Part shown: one piece after another, positions 34,042-42,402 of the stretch
Position numbering within the stretch: position 1 is the first letter of the stretch
Layout of the letters: the number at the start of each line of letters is the position of its first letter
Assembly (NCBI GenBank): GCA_050250955.1
Contig: JBFWNR010000013.1
Location: forward strand, 1-64,000
Direction of reading: 5' to 3'
Origin: CAWAYR01 sp050250955
GTDB taxonomy: Bacteria; Acidobacteriota; Vicinamibacteria; Vicinamibacterales; UBA2999
DNA length: 64,000 nt
Translations under genes and position numbers: made by a program
Notes under the pieces: model-generated
Seen by the model: the letters and a program-made list of their open reading frames with translations, nothing else
The model's database searches: none
Told to the model about the DNA's origin: nothing

Positions 34042-36105
34042 TCACCTCACCGGCACGACGCGGACGCGGTTGTCGTGGAACACGGCACCACCGCCCATGT
34101 CGGCGTCGCGCTCGGCGACCGTCGCGTTCGGCGTGGCACCGCCGCCGGGCCAGCGGCCCTTGGTGCTGGCGACGACCCCGCGTCGCACCGTCTCGGACAC
34201 GACCGCGGTGGCCACGAACGCCCCGCGGGCGTTCTCGATGCGCACCGCGGCGCCGTCGGCGATGCCGAGCGGACCGGCGTCGTCGGGGTGGATGACGAGG
34301 GTGGCGGGACCGGAGCGCCGCTGCTGGCGGGGCACGGCGGCGAAGGTCGAGTTGAGGAAGAAGTGGTCGGCCGGCGACACCAGCGCGAACGGGTAGTCGC
34401 GGGCCAACGGGGTGTCGCGTTCGGCGGCCTCGTGCGGCGGCGTGTAGCCGGCGATCGGGTCGAGGCCGTCGGCGGCCATGCGGGCCGACACGAATTCGAG
34501 CCGGCCCGTGGGGCTGGGGAAGCCGTCGGCGAACGGCACGAACGGCTCCGGATACGACAGGCGCACAGAGCCGCGCGCCCGCAACGTCTCGAAGGTGATG
34601 CCGGCCAGCGACGGATGCCCGCTGGCGAGGAGCTGCCGGGCCATCGTCTCCTCGCTCTCGAAGAGCGCCGGCTCGGTGAGCCCGAGGCGGCCGGCCAGGC
34701 GCCGGCACAGCTCGGTGGTCGAGACGCACTCCCCGGGGGGCGTGACCGCCGCCTCGTTCCACGCCAGGTACAGGTGACCGTAGGCGATGAGCAGGTCCTG
34801 GTGTTCGATCTGCATCGTCGCCGGCAGCACCAGGTCGGCGTAACGGGCGGTATCGGTGAGGACGTGATCGACGACCACCGTGAACAGGTCCTCGCGGGCG
34901 AGGCCCTGACGGACCCGCACCTGGTCCGGCACGCTGGCCACCGGATTGGCCGCCAGCACGAGGAGCGCCTGCACCGGCGGGTCGTGCACGTCCAGCAACC
35001 CCTCGGCCAGCCGCGTCATGTGGAGCGCCCGCGCCGGCCTGGCCCGCAGGTCGTCGCGCCACAACGCCGGCCAGTCGACGCCGAAGAAGCCGCGCGTGTC
35101 GTAGGTGGCGCCACCGCCCGGATGCCGCCAGTCGCCGGTGACGCCAGGGATGCAGGTGATCGTGCGCACCGCCATCCCGCCGCCGCCGTGGCGCTGCAGG
35201 CCGATGCCGACGCGGATGCCGGTCGGCCGTGTCCGCGCCAGGCGTCGGCCCAGGCCGACGATGACCGCTTCGGAGAGACCGGTGATGGTCGCGACCCGGG
35301 CCGGAGCAAACTCGAGGATGCGGGCGCGAAAGGCGTCCCAGCCCACGGTGTGATCGGCGATGAACGCGCGATCCTCGGCGCCCTCGGCGACGACGACGTG
35401 CAGCAGGCCCAGCGCCAGCGCCGCGTCGGTGCCGGGCATCGGCGCCAGGTGCTCGTCGCAGGCCGCGGCGGTGCGGGTGCGGATCGGGTCGATGGCGACC
35501 ACGTGGGCGCCGGCGCGACGGGCTTCGAGGATCGTGCGCCACAGGTGCGGGTTGGTCGTCAGCGTGTTGGCGCCCCACAGCAGCACCAGCCGGGCGTGGC
35601 GCAGGGTCTCGGGATCCATGCCGACGCGGTTGTCGCCGAGCGTGTAGCCGGTGGCGACGCCGCCGGCGATCATGCAGATGGTCTGGACGTGGCGCGACGT
35701 GCCCAGCGCGTTCCACAGCCGCCGCCCGCCGCCGTAGGCGCCCTGCAGCAGGCCCAGGTTGCCGGTGCCGACATACGGCCAGATCGCCTCGCCGCCGTGG
35801 GTGTCAATCGCCTCGCGCAGCCGGCCGGCCATCAGGTCGAGCGCCTCGTCCCAGCCGATGCGTGTGAACGCCCCCTGCCCCTTGGGCCCGATGCGGCGCA
35901 GCGGATGCAACAGCCGATCGGCCGCCCGTGCGTAGTCGAGGTAGCCGTCGACCTTGTTGCAGAGCGAGCCGCGCGTGAACGGGTGCGACGGGTCGCCGCG
36001 CAGCGACACGGCGCGGCCGTCGCGCACGGTCACGATCCAGCTGCAGGTATCCGGGCAGTCGAGCGCGCAGGCGCCGCGCACCGCCGTCTCGACCGGGGTC
36101 GCCAT
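34042..36105 (-). CDS. Molybdopterin oxidoreductase with N-terminal [4Fe-4S] site
   Basis: 687 residues. The N-terminus has CxxxCxxxC (C13, C17, C21) and C49, a [4Fe-4S] site as in formate dehydrogenase and polysulfide reductase catalytic subunits. The bis-molybdopterin fold follows, with LLLWGANTLTTNPH and VVAIDPIRT segments and the C-terminal aspartate-decarboxylase-like domain (FALVSPADHFFLNST). There is no signal peptide or Tat motif, so it should be cytoplasmic. No iron-sulfur, haem or membrane subunit gene is next to it. The ATG at 36105 has a GTGAGG site; the upstream extension is not convincing. The substrate is not assignable. Confidence 0.85.
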   Translation of the reverse strand: MATPVETAVRGACALDCPDTCSWIVTVRDGRAVSLRGDPSHPFTRGSLCNKVDGYLDYARAADRLLHPLRRIGPKGQGAFTRIGWDEALDLMAGRLREAIDTHGGEAIWPYVGTGNLGLLQGAYGGGRRLWNALGTSRHVQTICMIAGGVATGYTLGDNRVGMDPETLRHARLVLLWGANTLTTNPHLWRTILEARRAGAHVVAIDPIRTRTAAACDEHLAPMPGTDAALALGLLHVVVAEGAEDRAFIADHTVGWDAFRARILEFAPARVATITGLSEAVIVGLGRRLARTRPTGIRVGIGLQRHGGGGMAVRTITCIPGVTGDWRHPGGGATYDTRGFFGVDWPALWRDDLRARPARALHMTRLAEGLLDVHDPPVQALLVLAANPVASVPDQVRVRQGLAREDLFTVVVDHVLTDTARYADLVLPATMQIEHQDLLIAYGHLYLAWNEAAVTPPGECVSTTELCRRLAGRLGLTEPALFESEETMARQLLASGHPSLAGITFETLRARGSVRLSYPEPFVPFADGFPSPTGRLEFVSARMAADGLDPIAGYTPPHEAAERDTPLARDYPFALVSPADHFFLNSTFAAVPRQQRRSGPATLVIHPDDAGPLGIADGAAVRIENARGAFVATAVVSETVRRGVVASTKGRWPGGGATPNATVAERDADMGGGAVFHDNRVRVVPVR

Positions 36106-36218
36106 CGGCCTCACGGTACCCGGTCGAACGCCCGGCCGTCGAGGTGGCGCCGGCGACGCTGCCGGTCCCACTCTCCGCCCATCGCTGCTAAGATCCGCCC
36201 GATCCGGGAGGACGAACC

Positions 36219-37496
36219 ATGCGCCGACTGCTGAGCTCCGCGAGCGTTCTCGTCGTGTCGTCCCTCGTCGTCGCCGCGGCGGCCGCACCGCGCGCCCAGG
36301 CCCCTCGCGCCGGCGCCGGGGCGCCACCAAGTCTGCCGGATGGCCCGGGCAAGGACGCCGTCACCGCGACCTGCGGCAGCTGCCACGGGCTGAACATGAT
36401 CAGCGGCGCGGCCGGCTACTCGCAGAGCGGCTGGCGCGACCTGGTGGCCACGATGGTGGCGCTGCCCGCCGATCGCGAAGCGGCGATCACCGGCTACCTC
36501 GCCACCCACTTCCCGCCCAGGCCGGGCCGCGCCCCCGAACTGGTCGCCGGCGACGTGTCGGTGACGTTCCGCGAGTGGCAGGTGCCGACGCTCGGCCAGC
36601 GCTCGCGCGATCCGCTGCAGACGCCCGACGGCACCATCTGGTGGAACGGCCAGTTCATCAGCCTGATCGGCCGGCTGAATCCCGAGACCGGGGCGATGAA
36701 GGAGTTCCGGCTCGACCCGGCCGCCAAGCCGCACAGCATCGTCGACGACGCCGACGGCAACATCTGGTACCTGGGCAACGGCAACGGCACGATCGGCAAG
36801 TTCGTGCCGGCCACCGGCGAGATCACCGTCTTCAAGATGCCCGATCCGGCAGCGCGCGATCCGCACACCGGCATCTTCGGCAAGGACGGCAACCTCTACT
36901 TCACCTTGCAGCAGAGCAACATGCTCGGCCGGCTGGTGCCGGCCACGGGCGACATTCGCCTCATCACGCTGGCGACGCCGCGGGCCCGGCCGTACGGCCT
37001 CAAGCAGGATTCCAAGGGCGACATCTGGGTGTCCTACAACGGCGCCGCCAAGATCGGCCGCATGCACCCGGTGACGATGGCGGTCCGCGAGTATCCGCTG
37101 CCCGATCCGGGATCGACCTCGCGCCGCCTGGCGATCACCAGCGACGACATGATCTGGTTCGTCAACTCGTCGCTCGGCCGGCTCGGCCGGCTCAATCCCG
37201 ACACCGGCGAGGTGAAGGAATGGCGCTCGCCGAGCGGGGCGCGCTCGCACCCCTACGCCATCGAGGTGATCGACGACGTCATCTGGTACAACGAGTCGGG
37301 CCAGCGCCCCGACGCGCTGGTGCGCTTCGATCCGAAGACCGAACGCTTCCAGAGCTGGGCGGTGCCCTCGGGCGTGGGGATCATCCGCCACATGCGCAAG
37401 ACCCCCGACGGCAACCTGGCGATCCACCAGAGCAGCACCAACCGCGTCGGCCTGGCGATCATCGGCAAGCCGGCCGGCAGCAGCCGGCAGCGCTGA
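36219..37496 (+). CDS. Cytochrome c fused to streptogramin-lyase-like (Vgb) propeller
   Basis: 425 residues with a signal peptide (about 1-27). A single haem site CGSCH (C52, C55, H56) lies in a small cytochrome c domain. It is followed by a six-bladed propeller of the virginiamycin B lyase type, with recurring GDIWVSYN/DGTIWWNG strand starts and GRLNPETG loops. The Vgb part lacks evidence of streptogramin lyase activity here; the fusion points to a periplasmic redox or sensing role. The ATG at 36219 has a GGGAGGA site. It is divergent from the molybdopterin gene with about 110 bp between, a likely shared control region. Confidence 0.82.
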   Translation: MRRLLSSASVLVVSSLVVAAAAAPRAQAPRAGAGAPPSLPDGPGKDAVTATCGSCHGLNMISGAAGYSQSGWRDLVATMVALPADREAAITGYLATHFPPRPGRAPELVAGDVSVTFREWQVPTLGQRSRDPLQTPDGTIWWNGQFISLIGRLNPETGAMKEFRLDPAAKPHSIVDDADGNIWYLGNGNGTIGKFVPATGEITVFKMPDPAARDPHTGIFGKDGNLYFTLQQSNMLGRLVPATGDIRLITLATPRARPYGLKQDSKGDIWVSYNGAAKIGRMHPVTMAVREYPLPDPGSTSRRLAITSDDMIWFVNSSLGRLGRLNPDTGEVKEWRSPSGARSHPYAIEVIDDVIWYNESGQRPDALVRFDPKTERFQSWAVPSGVGIIRHMRKTPDGNLAIHQSSTNRVGLAIIGKPAGSSRQR

Positions 37497-37531
37497 TCGC
37501 GCCGCTGCCGCGGCGCCCGCCGTCGTTTGCG

Positions 37532-39097
37532 ATGATCACCGAAGACCAGTCGGAGGTGGTGTCGTTCCTGGCCTCGCCGGCGACCCACGGCGGGGCCGCC
37601 GTGGAGCGGATCGACAGCCACGCCTCGGTCGTCTTCCTGGCTGGCACTCGCGCCTGGAAGCTGAAGCGCGCGGTGCGCTACGACTACCTCGACTTCTCCA
37701 CCGCCGAGCGGCGCCGGGTGCTCTGCGAGGCCGAGGTGCGGATCAACCGCACGGCGGCGCCGGCGATCTACCGCGGCGTCGTCGCCGTCACGCGCGAGCC
37801 GGACGGCTCGCTGGCCCTCGGCGGCACCGGCACGCCGGTGGACTGGCTGGTCGAGATGACCCGGTTCGACGGCGAGGGGCTCTTCGACCGGCTCGCCGCC
37901 CGCGGCCGGCTGGACCTGGCGCTGATGCCTGCTCTGGCCGACGCCATCGCCCGCTTCCACGACGCCGCGACGCGGCGCCCCGACCACGGCGGGGCGGCGG
38001 GCATGACCTGGGTCGTGGACGGCAACGCCACAGGGTTCGCCGAGGAGGGCCGGCCGTGGCTCGACGCCGCGGCCTGCGCCGATCTGACGGCGCGCTCGCG
38101 CGCGGCCATCGAGCGCCAGCGCCGTCTGCTCGACGCACGGCGCGACGGCGGCTTCGTTCGCCAGTGCCACGGCGACCTGCACCTGCGCAACCTCGTGCTC
38201 GTCGACGGCCGGCCGACGCTCTTCGACGCCGTCGAGTTCAACGACGAGATCTCGTGCACCGACGTGCTCTACGACCTGGCGTTCCTGCTCATGGACCTGT
38301 GGCGGCGCCAGCTGCCGGGCCACGCCAACGCGGTGTGGAACGCCTACCTCACCGCGACCGGCGAGCTCGACGGCCTGCCGCTGCTGCCGTTGTTCCTGTC
38401 GTGTCGGGCCGCCGTGCGCGCCAAGACCAGCGTCACCGCCGCCGGCCTGGCCCGTGACCCGCGGCGGGGCGAACTGGCGGCGCAGGCCCGGGAGTACCTC
38501 ACCCTCGCCCGACAGTTCCTGGACCCGCCACCGCCGGTCCTGGTCGCCATCGGCGGCCACTCCGGCACCGGCAAGTCCACCCTCGCCCGGGCGCTTGCCC
38601 CGGCCCTGGGCGCGGTGCCCGGCGCCGTCCTCGTCCGCAGCGACGAGATCCGCAAGCACCTGTGCGGCGTCGATCCGCTGGAACGGCTCGGGCGGGAAGG
38701 CTACGCACCGACGGTCACGGCACAGGTCTACGCCACGATCGCCGATCGCGCCCGGCAGGCGATCGCCGGCGGCCAGGCAGCCGTGGTCGACGCGGTGTAC
38801 GCCGACCCCGGCGAGCGGGCGTCGATCGAACGCAGGGCGGAGGCGATCGGCGTGCCGTGGGTGGGCCTGTGGCTCGAGGCGCCCACAGGGATCACGATCG
38901 CCCGCGTCGAGCGCCGCCACGGCGACGCGTCGGATGCCGACGCCGCGGTCATCCGGGCGCAAGCCGCGCGGGACGTCGGAGTCGTCGGCTGGCACCGACT
39001 CGACGCGTCGGCCGCCGCCGACGTCGTCCTGGCCGCGGCGACGGCAGCGGTGCGGGACCGACTTGGCGCAGCAGCCGTGCGCGACGCCTGCGTATAA
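37532..39097 (+). CDS. Aminoglycoside-phosphotransferase-like kinase fused to P-loop ATPase
   Basis: 521 residues in two halves. Residues 1-320 resemble the APH/choline kinase fold, with the catalytic-loop-like CHGDLHLRN (H213, D215) and LFDAVEFND for the metal site. Residues 335-521 are an AAA_33/zeta-like P-loop domain with Walker A GGHSGTGKST (341-350) and a downstream VVDAVYADP. Such bifunctional proteins are widespread but poorly characterised; antibiotic resistance should not be inferred. The ATG at 37532 lies 35 bp after the previous gene. No signal peptide is present, so it is cytoplasmic. Confidence 0.82.
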   Translation: MITEDQSEVVSFLASPATHGGAAVERIDSHASVVFLAGTRAWKLKRAVRYDYLDFSTAERRRVLCEAEVRINRTAAPAIYRGVVAVTREPDGSLALGGTGTPVDWLVEMTRFDGEGLFDRLAARGRLDLALMPALADAIARFHDAATRRPDHGGAAGMTWVVDGNATGFAEEGRPWLDAAACADLTARSRAAIERQRRLLDARRDGGFVRQCHGDLHLRNLVLVDGRPTLFDAVEFNDEISCTDVLYDLAFLLMDLWRRQLPGHANAVWNAYLTATGELDGLPLLPLFLSCRAAVRAKTSVTAAGLARDPRRGELAAQAREYLTLARQFLDPPPPVLVAIGGHSGTGKSTLARALAPALGAVPGAVLVRSDEIRKHLCGVDPLERLGREGYAPTVTAQVYATIADRARQAIAGGQAAVVDAVYADPGERASIERRAEAIGVPWVGLWLEAPTGITIARVERRHGDASDADAAVIRAQAARDVGVVGWHRLDASAAADVVLAAATAAVRDRLGAAAVRDACV

Positions 39098-39098
39098 T
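39093..39098 (+). promoter_or_regulatory. Perfect -10 hexamer TATAAT, probable leaderless start of tldD
   Basis: TATAAT ends 8 nt before the ATG at 39107, with no ribosome binding site between them, so transcription would begin at the start codon. The hexamer overlaps the last codons and stop of the upstream gene. No -35 box is obvious. The same TATAATCGCCGCC string precedes the kinase gene at 50829. Confidence 0.5.
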
Positions 39099-39106
39099 CG
39101 CCGCCC

Positions 39107-40675
39107 ATGCCGCGTCGGACCCTGTCCCGCCGCCACTTCGTCGCGACCGGCACCGCGCTGCTCGCGGCCCGCGTGGTCCCCGCCTGGGCCGACCTGCTGC
39201 AGACGGCCCCCACCGCCGATCTCACCGCCGAGGTCGCCCAGGCGGCCATCGACCGCGCCGTGGCGGCCGGGGCGTCCTACGCCGACATCCGCGTCAACCG
39301 CTACCGCCGCGAGTCGATCGCCACCCGCGAGCGCCAGGTGCAGAACGTGGCGCGATCGACCAGCGTCGGCCTCGGGCTGCGGGTGCTCGTCAACGGCGCC
39401 TGGGGGTTTGCCGCCACCCACCAGGTGGAACCGGGCGCCGCCCGCGCCGTCGCCGACCGCGCCGTGGCCATCGCCCGGGCCAACGCCCGGTTGGCCACGC
39501 GGAAGGTGACGCTTGCCGCCGCCGAGCCGTTCGTCGGCCGCTGGGCCAACCCGATCCGCCGCGACCCCTTCGAGGTCGCGCTCGACACCAAGATCGCGTT
39601 CCTCATGGCGCTGAACGCGCGGGCGCTGGCGGTCACCGGCGTCAGCTTCGTGAGCTCGCAGCTGCTGTTCGTGGACGAGCAGAAGTACTTCGCGTCGAGC
39701 GAGGGGGCGCGGATCACCCAGCGGCTGGTGCGCACCTATCCGCAGTTCACGACCACGGCGGCCGATCGCGCCACCGGCGACTTCCAGACCCGCGCGGTGG
39801 TCGACCGCGCCAAGCTCCTCGGCTACGAGTACGTCGAGGACGCGCCGTGGCTGGAGGACGCCGAGCAGGCCGGCCACGAAGTGGTCGAGAAGCTCAAGGC
39901 CAAGCCGGCCGTGCCCGGCCGCTACGACCTGGTCGTCGATCCCTCGCAGCTGTTCCTCGCCATCCACGAGTCGGTCGGTCACTCCACCGAACTCGACCGC
40001 GCGCTCGGCTGGGAGGCCAACATGGCGGGCACCAGCTTCGTGAAGCCGACCGATGCGGGGCGACTGACGTTCGGCGCCCCGATCGTCAACCTGGTGGCCG
40101 ATCGCACCCAGCCGGGCGGGCTGGCCACCACCGGCTACGACGACGAGGGCGTCCAGGCCGATCGCTGGCACCTGGTCCGCGACGGCCGGTTCGTGGACTG
40201 GCAGACGACGCGCGAACTGGCGCCGCTGGTCGGCCAGACCCGCTCGCACGGCTGCCTCCATGCCGACGACTGGTCGAGCGTGCCCTTCCCGCGCATGCCG
40301 AACGTCTCGCTGCAGCCGGCCGCCACCGAGGTGACGCTGGACGATCTGTGCCGCGACATCAGACGCGGCCTCTACGTGGTCGGCCGCGGCGTGTCGTCGA
40401 TCGACCAGCAGCGCTACAACTTCCAGTTCGGCGGCGCGGTCGTCCGCGAGATCGTCAACGGCAAGCTCGGCGCCATGGTGCGCGACGCCGCCTACCAGTC
40501 GCGGACGCCGGACTTCTGGGCGTCGTGCGACGGCCTGGGCGGCCCGGCCAGCTATCGCCTGTGGGGCACCTCGGCCGATGGCAAGGGCGAGCCCGGGCAG
40601 ACCAACGCCGTGAGCCACGGCTGCCCGCCGGCGCGCTTCCGCAACGTCACGGTGCTGAACACCGGAGCGGCGTGA
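39107..40675 (+). CDS. tldD: TldD-type metalloprotease with Tat signal
   Basis: 522 residues. The N-terminus is a twin-arginine signal (LSRRHFVATGTALLAA). The metal-binding HExxxH (HESVGH, H287-H292) characteristic of TldD/PmbA proteases follows a long N-domain; the C-terminal part includes TGYDDEGVQADRW and SHGCPPARFRN. Family members work as TldD-TldE heterodimers that trim peptides, with TldD carrying the metal. Here the next gene is the TldE-type partner, overlapping by one base pair at TGATG. The Tat signal implies export of the dimer or its metal subunit, unlike the cytoplasmic E. coli pair. The substrate peptide is unknown. Confidence 0.88.
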   Translation: MPRRTLSRRHFVATGTALLAARVVPAWADLLQTAPTADLTAEVAQAAIDRAVAAGASYADIRVNRYRRESIATRERQVQNVARSTSVGLGLRVLVNGAWGFAATHQVEPGAARAVADRAVAIARANARLATRKVTLAAAEPFVGRWANPIRRDPFEVALDTKIAFLMALNARALAVTGVSFVSSQLLFVDEQKYFASSEGARITQRLVRTYPQFTTTAADRATGDFQTRAVVDRAKLLGYEYVEDAPWLEDAEQAGHEVVEKLKAKPAVPGRYDLVVDPSQLFLAIHESVGHSTELDRALGWEANMAGTSFVKPTDAGRLTFGAPIVNLVADRTQPGGLATTGYDDEGVQADRWHLVRDGRFVDWQTTRELAPLVGQTRSHGCLHADDWSSVPFPRMPNVSLQPAATEVTLDDLCRDIRRGLYVVGRGVSSIDQQRYNFQFGGAVVREIVNGKLGAMVRDAAYQSRTPDFWASCDGLGGPASYRLWGTSADGKGEPGQTNAVSHGCPPARFRNVTVLNTGAA

Positions 40676-42006
40676 TGGTGACCCGCGACCAGGGGCTGGC
40701 GATCTGCGAGACGGTGCTCGGGCACGCCGAAGCGGCGGGCGCCGAGGACGCCGCGGTGTCGGTGCAGGGCACGGTGGAGTCGCACGCCCGCGTCGCCGGC
40801 AACGGCATCACCACCAGCGGCCACGCCGACACCCTCGCCGTCACCGCCACCGTCTGGGTGGGTCGGCGTCGCGGCGCCGCCAGCGGCAACGACGCCAGCG
40901 CGGCGGCCTTGCGACGGCTCGCCGACGAAGCGGTGCAGATTGCCCGGGTGTCGCCGGTGCAGCGCGAGTACGTCCCGACGCTGGGCCCGCTCGACTATGC
41001 CGCCGAACGCGGCTTCGCCGACAGCACCGCCGAGGTCGACCTGGCGGGACGCGCCGCCGCCCTGCACGCCGCGCTCGACGCCTGCCGTACCGCGAAGGTG
41101 ACCGGCGCCGGCTTCCACAGCGCCCGGGCCTCGGCCACGGCCGTGGCCACCGCCAACGGCAACCGCCGCTTCGTGCGGTCGAGCGAGGCCGCCTTCAGCC
41201 TGACGGCCCGCAGCGCCGACGGCACCGGGTCGGGCTACTCCGCCGGCGACCACTTCGACGTCGGCCGCCTCGACGTGGCGGCGATCGCCGGCCAGGCCGT
41301 GGACAAGGCGGTGCGCTCGCAGCATCCCACACCGGTCGAGCCCGGCGTCTACCCGGTGATCCTCGAGCCGCAGGCGGTCGCCGACCTGCTCGGCTTCCTG
41401 ACCGGCAGCTTCGACGCCAGGAGCGCCGACGAAGGCCGCAGCGCCTATGCCGGCAAGAACGGCGCGACCAGGGTCGGCGAGGCGCTGTTCAGCGAGCGCC
41501 TGAACCTCTACAGCGACCCGATGCATGCCGAGATGCCGGCCGTGCCGGTGACCGCCGAAGGCGTGCCGGCGACGCGGCTGTCGATCGTCAAGGCCGGCGT
41601 GCTCGAGCACCTCGAGTACTCGCGCTTCTGGGCCCAGGAACGCCAGCGCGCGCCGTCGCCGGGCCCGGTGAACTACATCCTCGAGAGCACCGCGCCGCCG
41701 GTGACCCTCGAGGCGATGATCGCCGGCATGGAGCGCGGCCTGGTCGTCTCGCGCTTCTGGTACGTGCGCCAGATCGACCCGCGGACGCTGATGCTCACCG
41801 GGCTGACCCGCGACGGCCTGTGGTGGGTGGAGAACGGCCAGGTGCGCCGCCCGGTGCGCAACCTGCGCTTCAACCAGAGCGTGCTGGCGATGCTGGCGCC
41901 GGGGAACGTCGAGGCGATCGGCGCGCCGCGCCGCCTGTCGCCGTTCATGGTGCCGGCGCTGCGGCTGTCGTCGTTCGCCTTCACGTCGGTCTCCGACGCC
42001 ATCTGA
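40675..42006 (+). CDS. pmbA: TldE/PmbA-type partner protease subunit
   Basis: 443 residues with the TldD/PmbA fold (SGHADTLAVTATVWVG in the first half, KAGVLEHLEYSRFWAQ in the second) but without HExxxH, as expected for the non-metal TldE subunit. Its ATG shares the A of the upstream TGA stop, with GGAG upstream, so the subunits are translationally coupled and would be made in equal amounts. No signal peptide is visible, so export would need complex formation with the Tat-bearing partner. Confidence 0.87.
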   Translation: MVTRDQGLAICETVLGHAEAAGAEDAAVSVQGTVESHARVAGNGITTSGHADTLAVTATVWVGRRRGAASGNDASAAALRRLADEAVQIARVSPVQREYVPTLGPLDYAAERGFADSTAEVDLAGRAAALHAALDACRTAKVTGAGFHSARASATAVATANGNRRFVRSSEAAFSLTARSADGTGSGYSAGDHFDVGRLDVAAIAGQAVDKAVRSQHPTPVEPGVYPVILEPQAVADLLGFLTGSFDARSADEGRSAYAGKNGATRVGEALFSERLNLYSDPMHAEMPAVPVTAEGVPATRLSIVKAGVLEHLEYSRFWAQERQRAPSPGPVNYILESTAPPVTLEAMIAGMERGLVVSRFWYVRQIDPRTLMLTGLTRDGLWWVENGQVRRPVRNLRFNQSVLAMLAPGNVEAIGAPRRLSPFMVPALRLSSFAFTSVSDAI

Positions 42007-42015
42007 GCGACCGCC

Positions 42016-42402
42016 ATGATTCGCGATATCGCGCCGCAGTTCTTCACCGCCGACATGGGCGCGACGCTCGCCTAATACGCGACCCGGCTGGGCTTCGCCA
42101 CGGTCGGCACCTGGCAGGATCCGCCGGTCTACGCCATCGTCGCCCGCGACGGCCACCGGGTCCATTTCCGCTGTGCGCCGCCCGCGGTGCCGCATCCCGA
42201 CAAGTACGACGACGAGCTGCTCGACGCCTATCTCGCCGTGGACGACGCCGACGCCCTCTACGCCGAGTACCGGGCCCGCGGCGTCGAGTTCGCCCGCGAT
42301 CTCGGCGACACGCCGTGGCAGGCTCGTGAGTTCGTGGTCCGCGACTGCGACGGGCGGCTGCTGGCGTTCGGCGCGTCAGCGGCGGCGGGCGCGCCCGACT
42401 AG
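42016..42402 (+). pseudogene. Glyoxalase/VOC-family gene with an in-frame TAA
   Basis: From the ATG at 42016 the frame reads into the start of a VOC domain (IAPQFFTADMGATLA), meets TAA at 42073-42075, then continues without a shift as YATRLGFATVG through to a normal end (RDCDGRLLAFG) at 42402. Homologues have a tyrosine pair at this point, so one base change in a TAC/TAT codon explains the stop. It is either a fresh nonsense mutation or a base-call error. A shorter product from an internal start would lack the first half of the fold. The last 4 bp overlap the convergent amidohydrolase. Confidence 0.8.

Noticed and set aside
33476..35716. Upstream extension of the FG-GAP frame to over 1200 codons
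   Set aside because: The extension runs antisense-like through the small unknown gene and the molybdopterin gene; the strong GGAGGAG site fixes the start at 33475.
36219..37496. Streptogramin resistance gene
   Set aside because: The Vgb-like propeller is fused to a cytochrome c domain and sits beside redox genes; fold similarity alone does not support lyase activity.
37532..39097. Aminoglycoside resistance gene
   Set aside because: Only the APH fold is shared; the P-loop fusion is a widespread housekeeping-like architecture of unknown substrate.
37253..40618. Minus-strand frame of more than 1100 codons opposite the APH-like and tldD genes
   Set aside because: The composition is that of an antisense shadow (Gly/Arg/Val/His repeats), there is no signal or motif, and both opposite-strand genes are clearly real.
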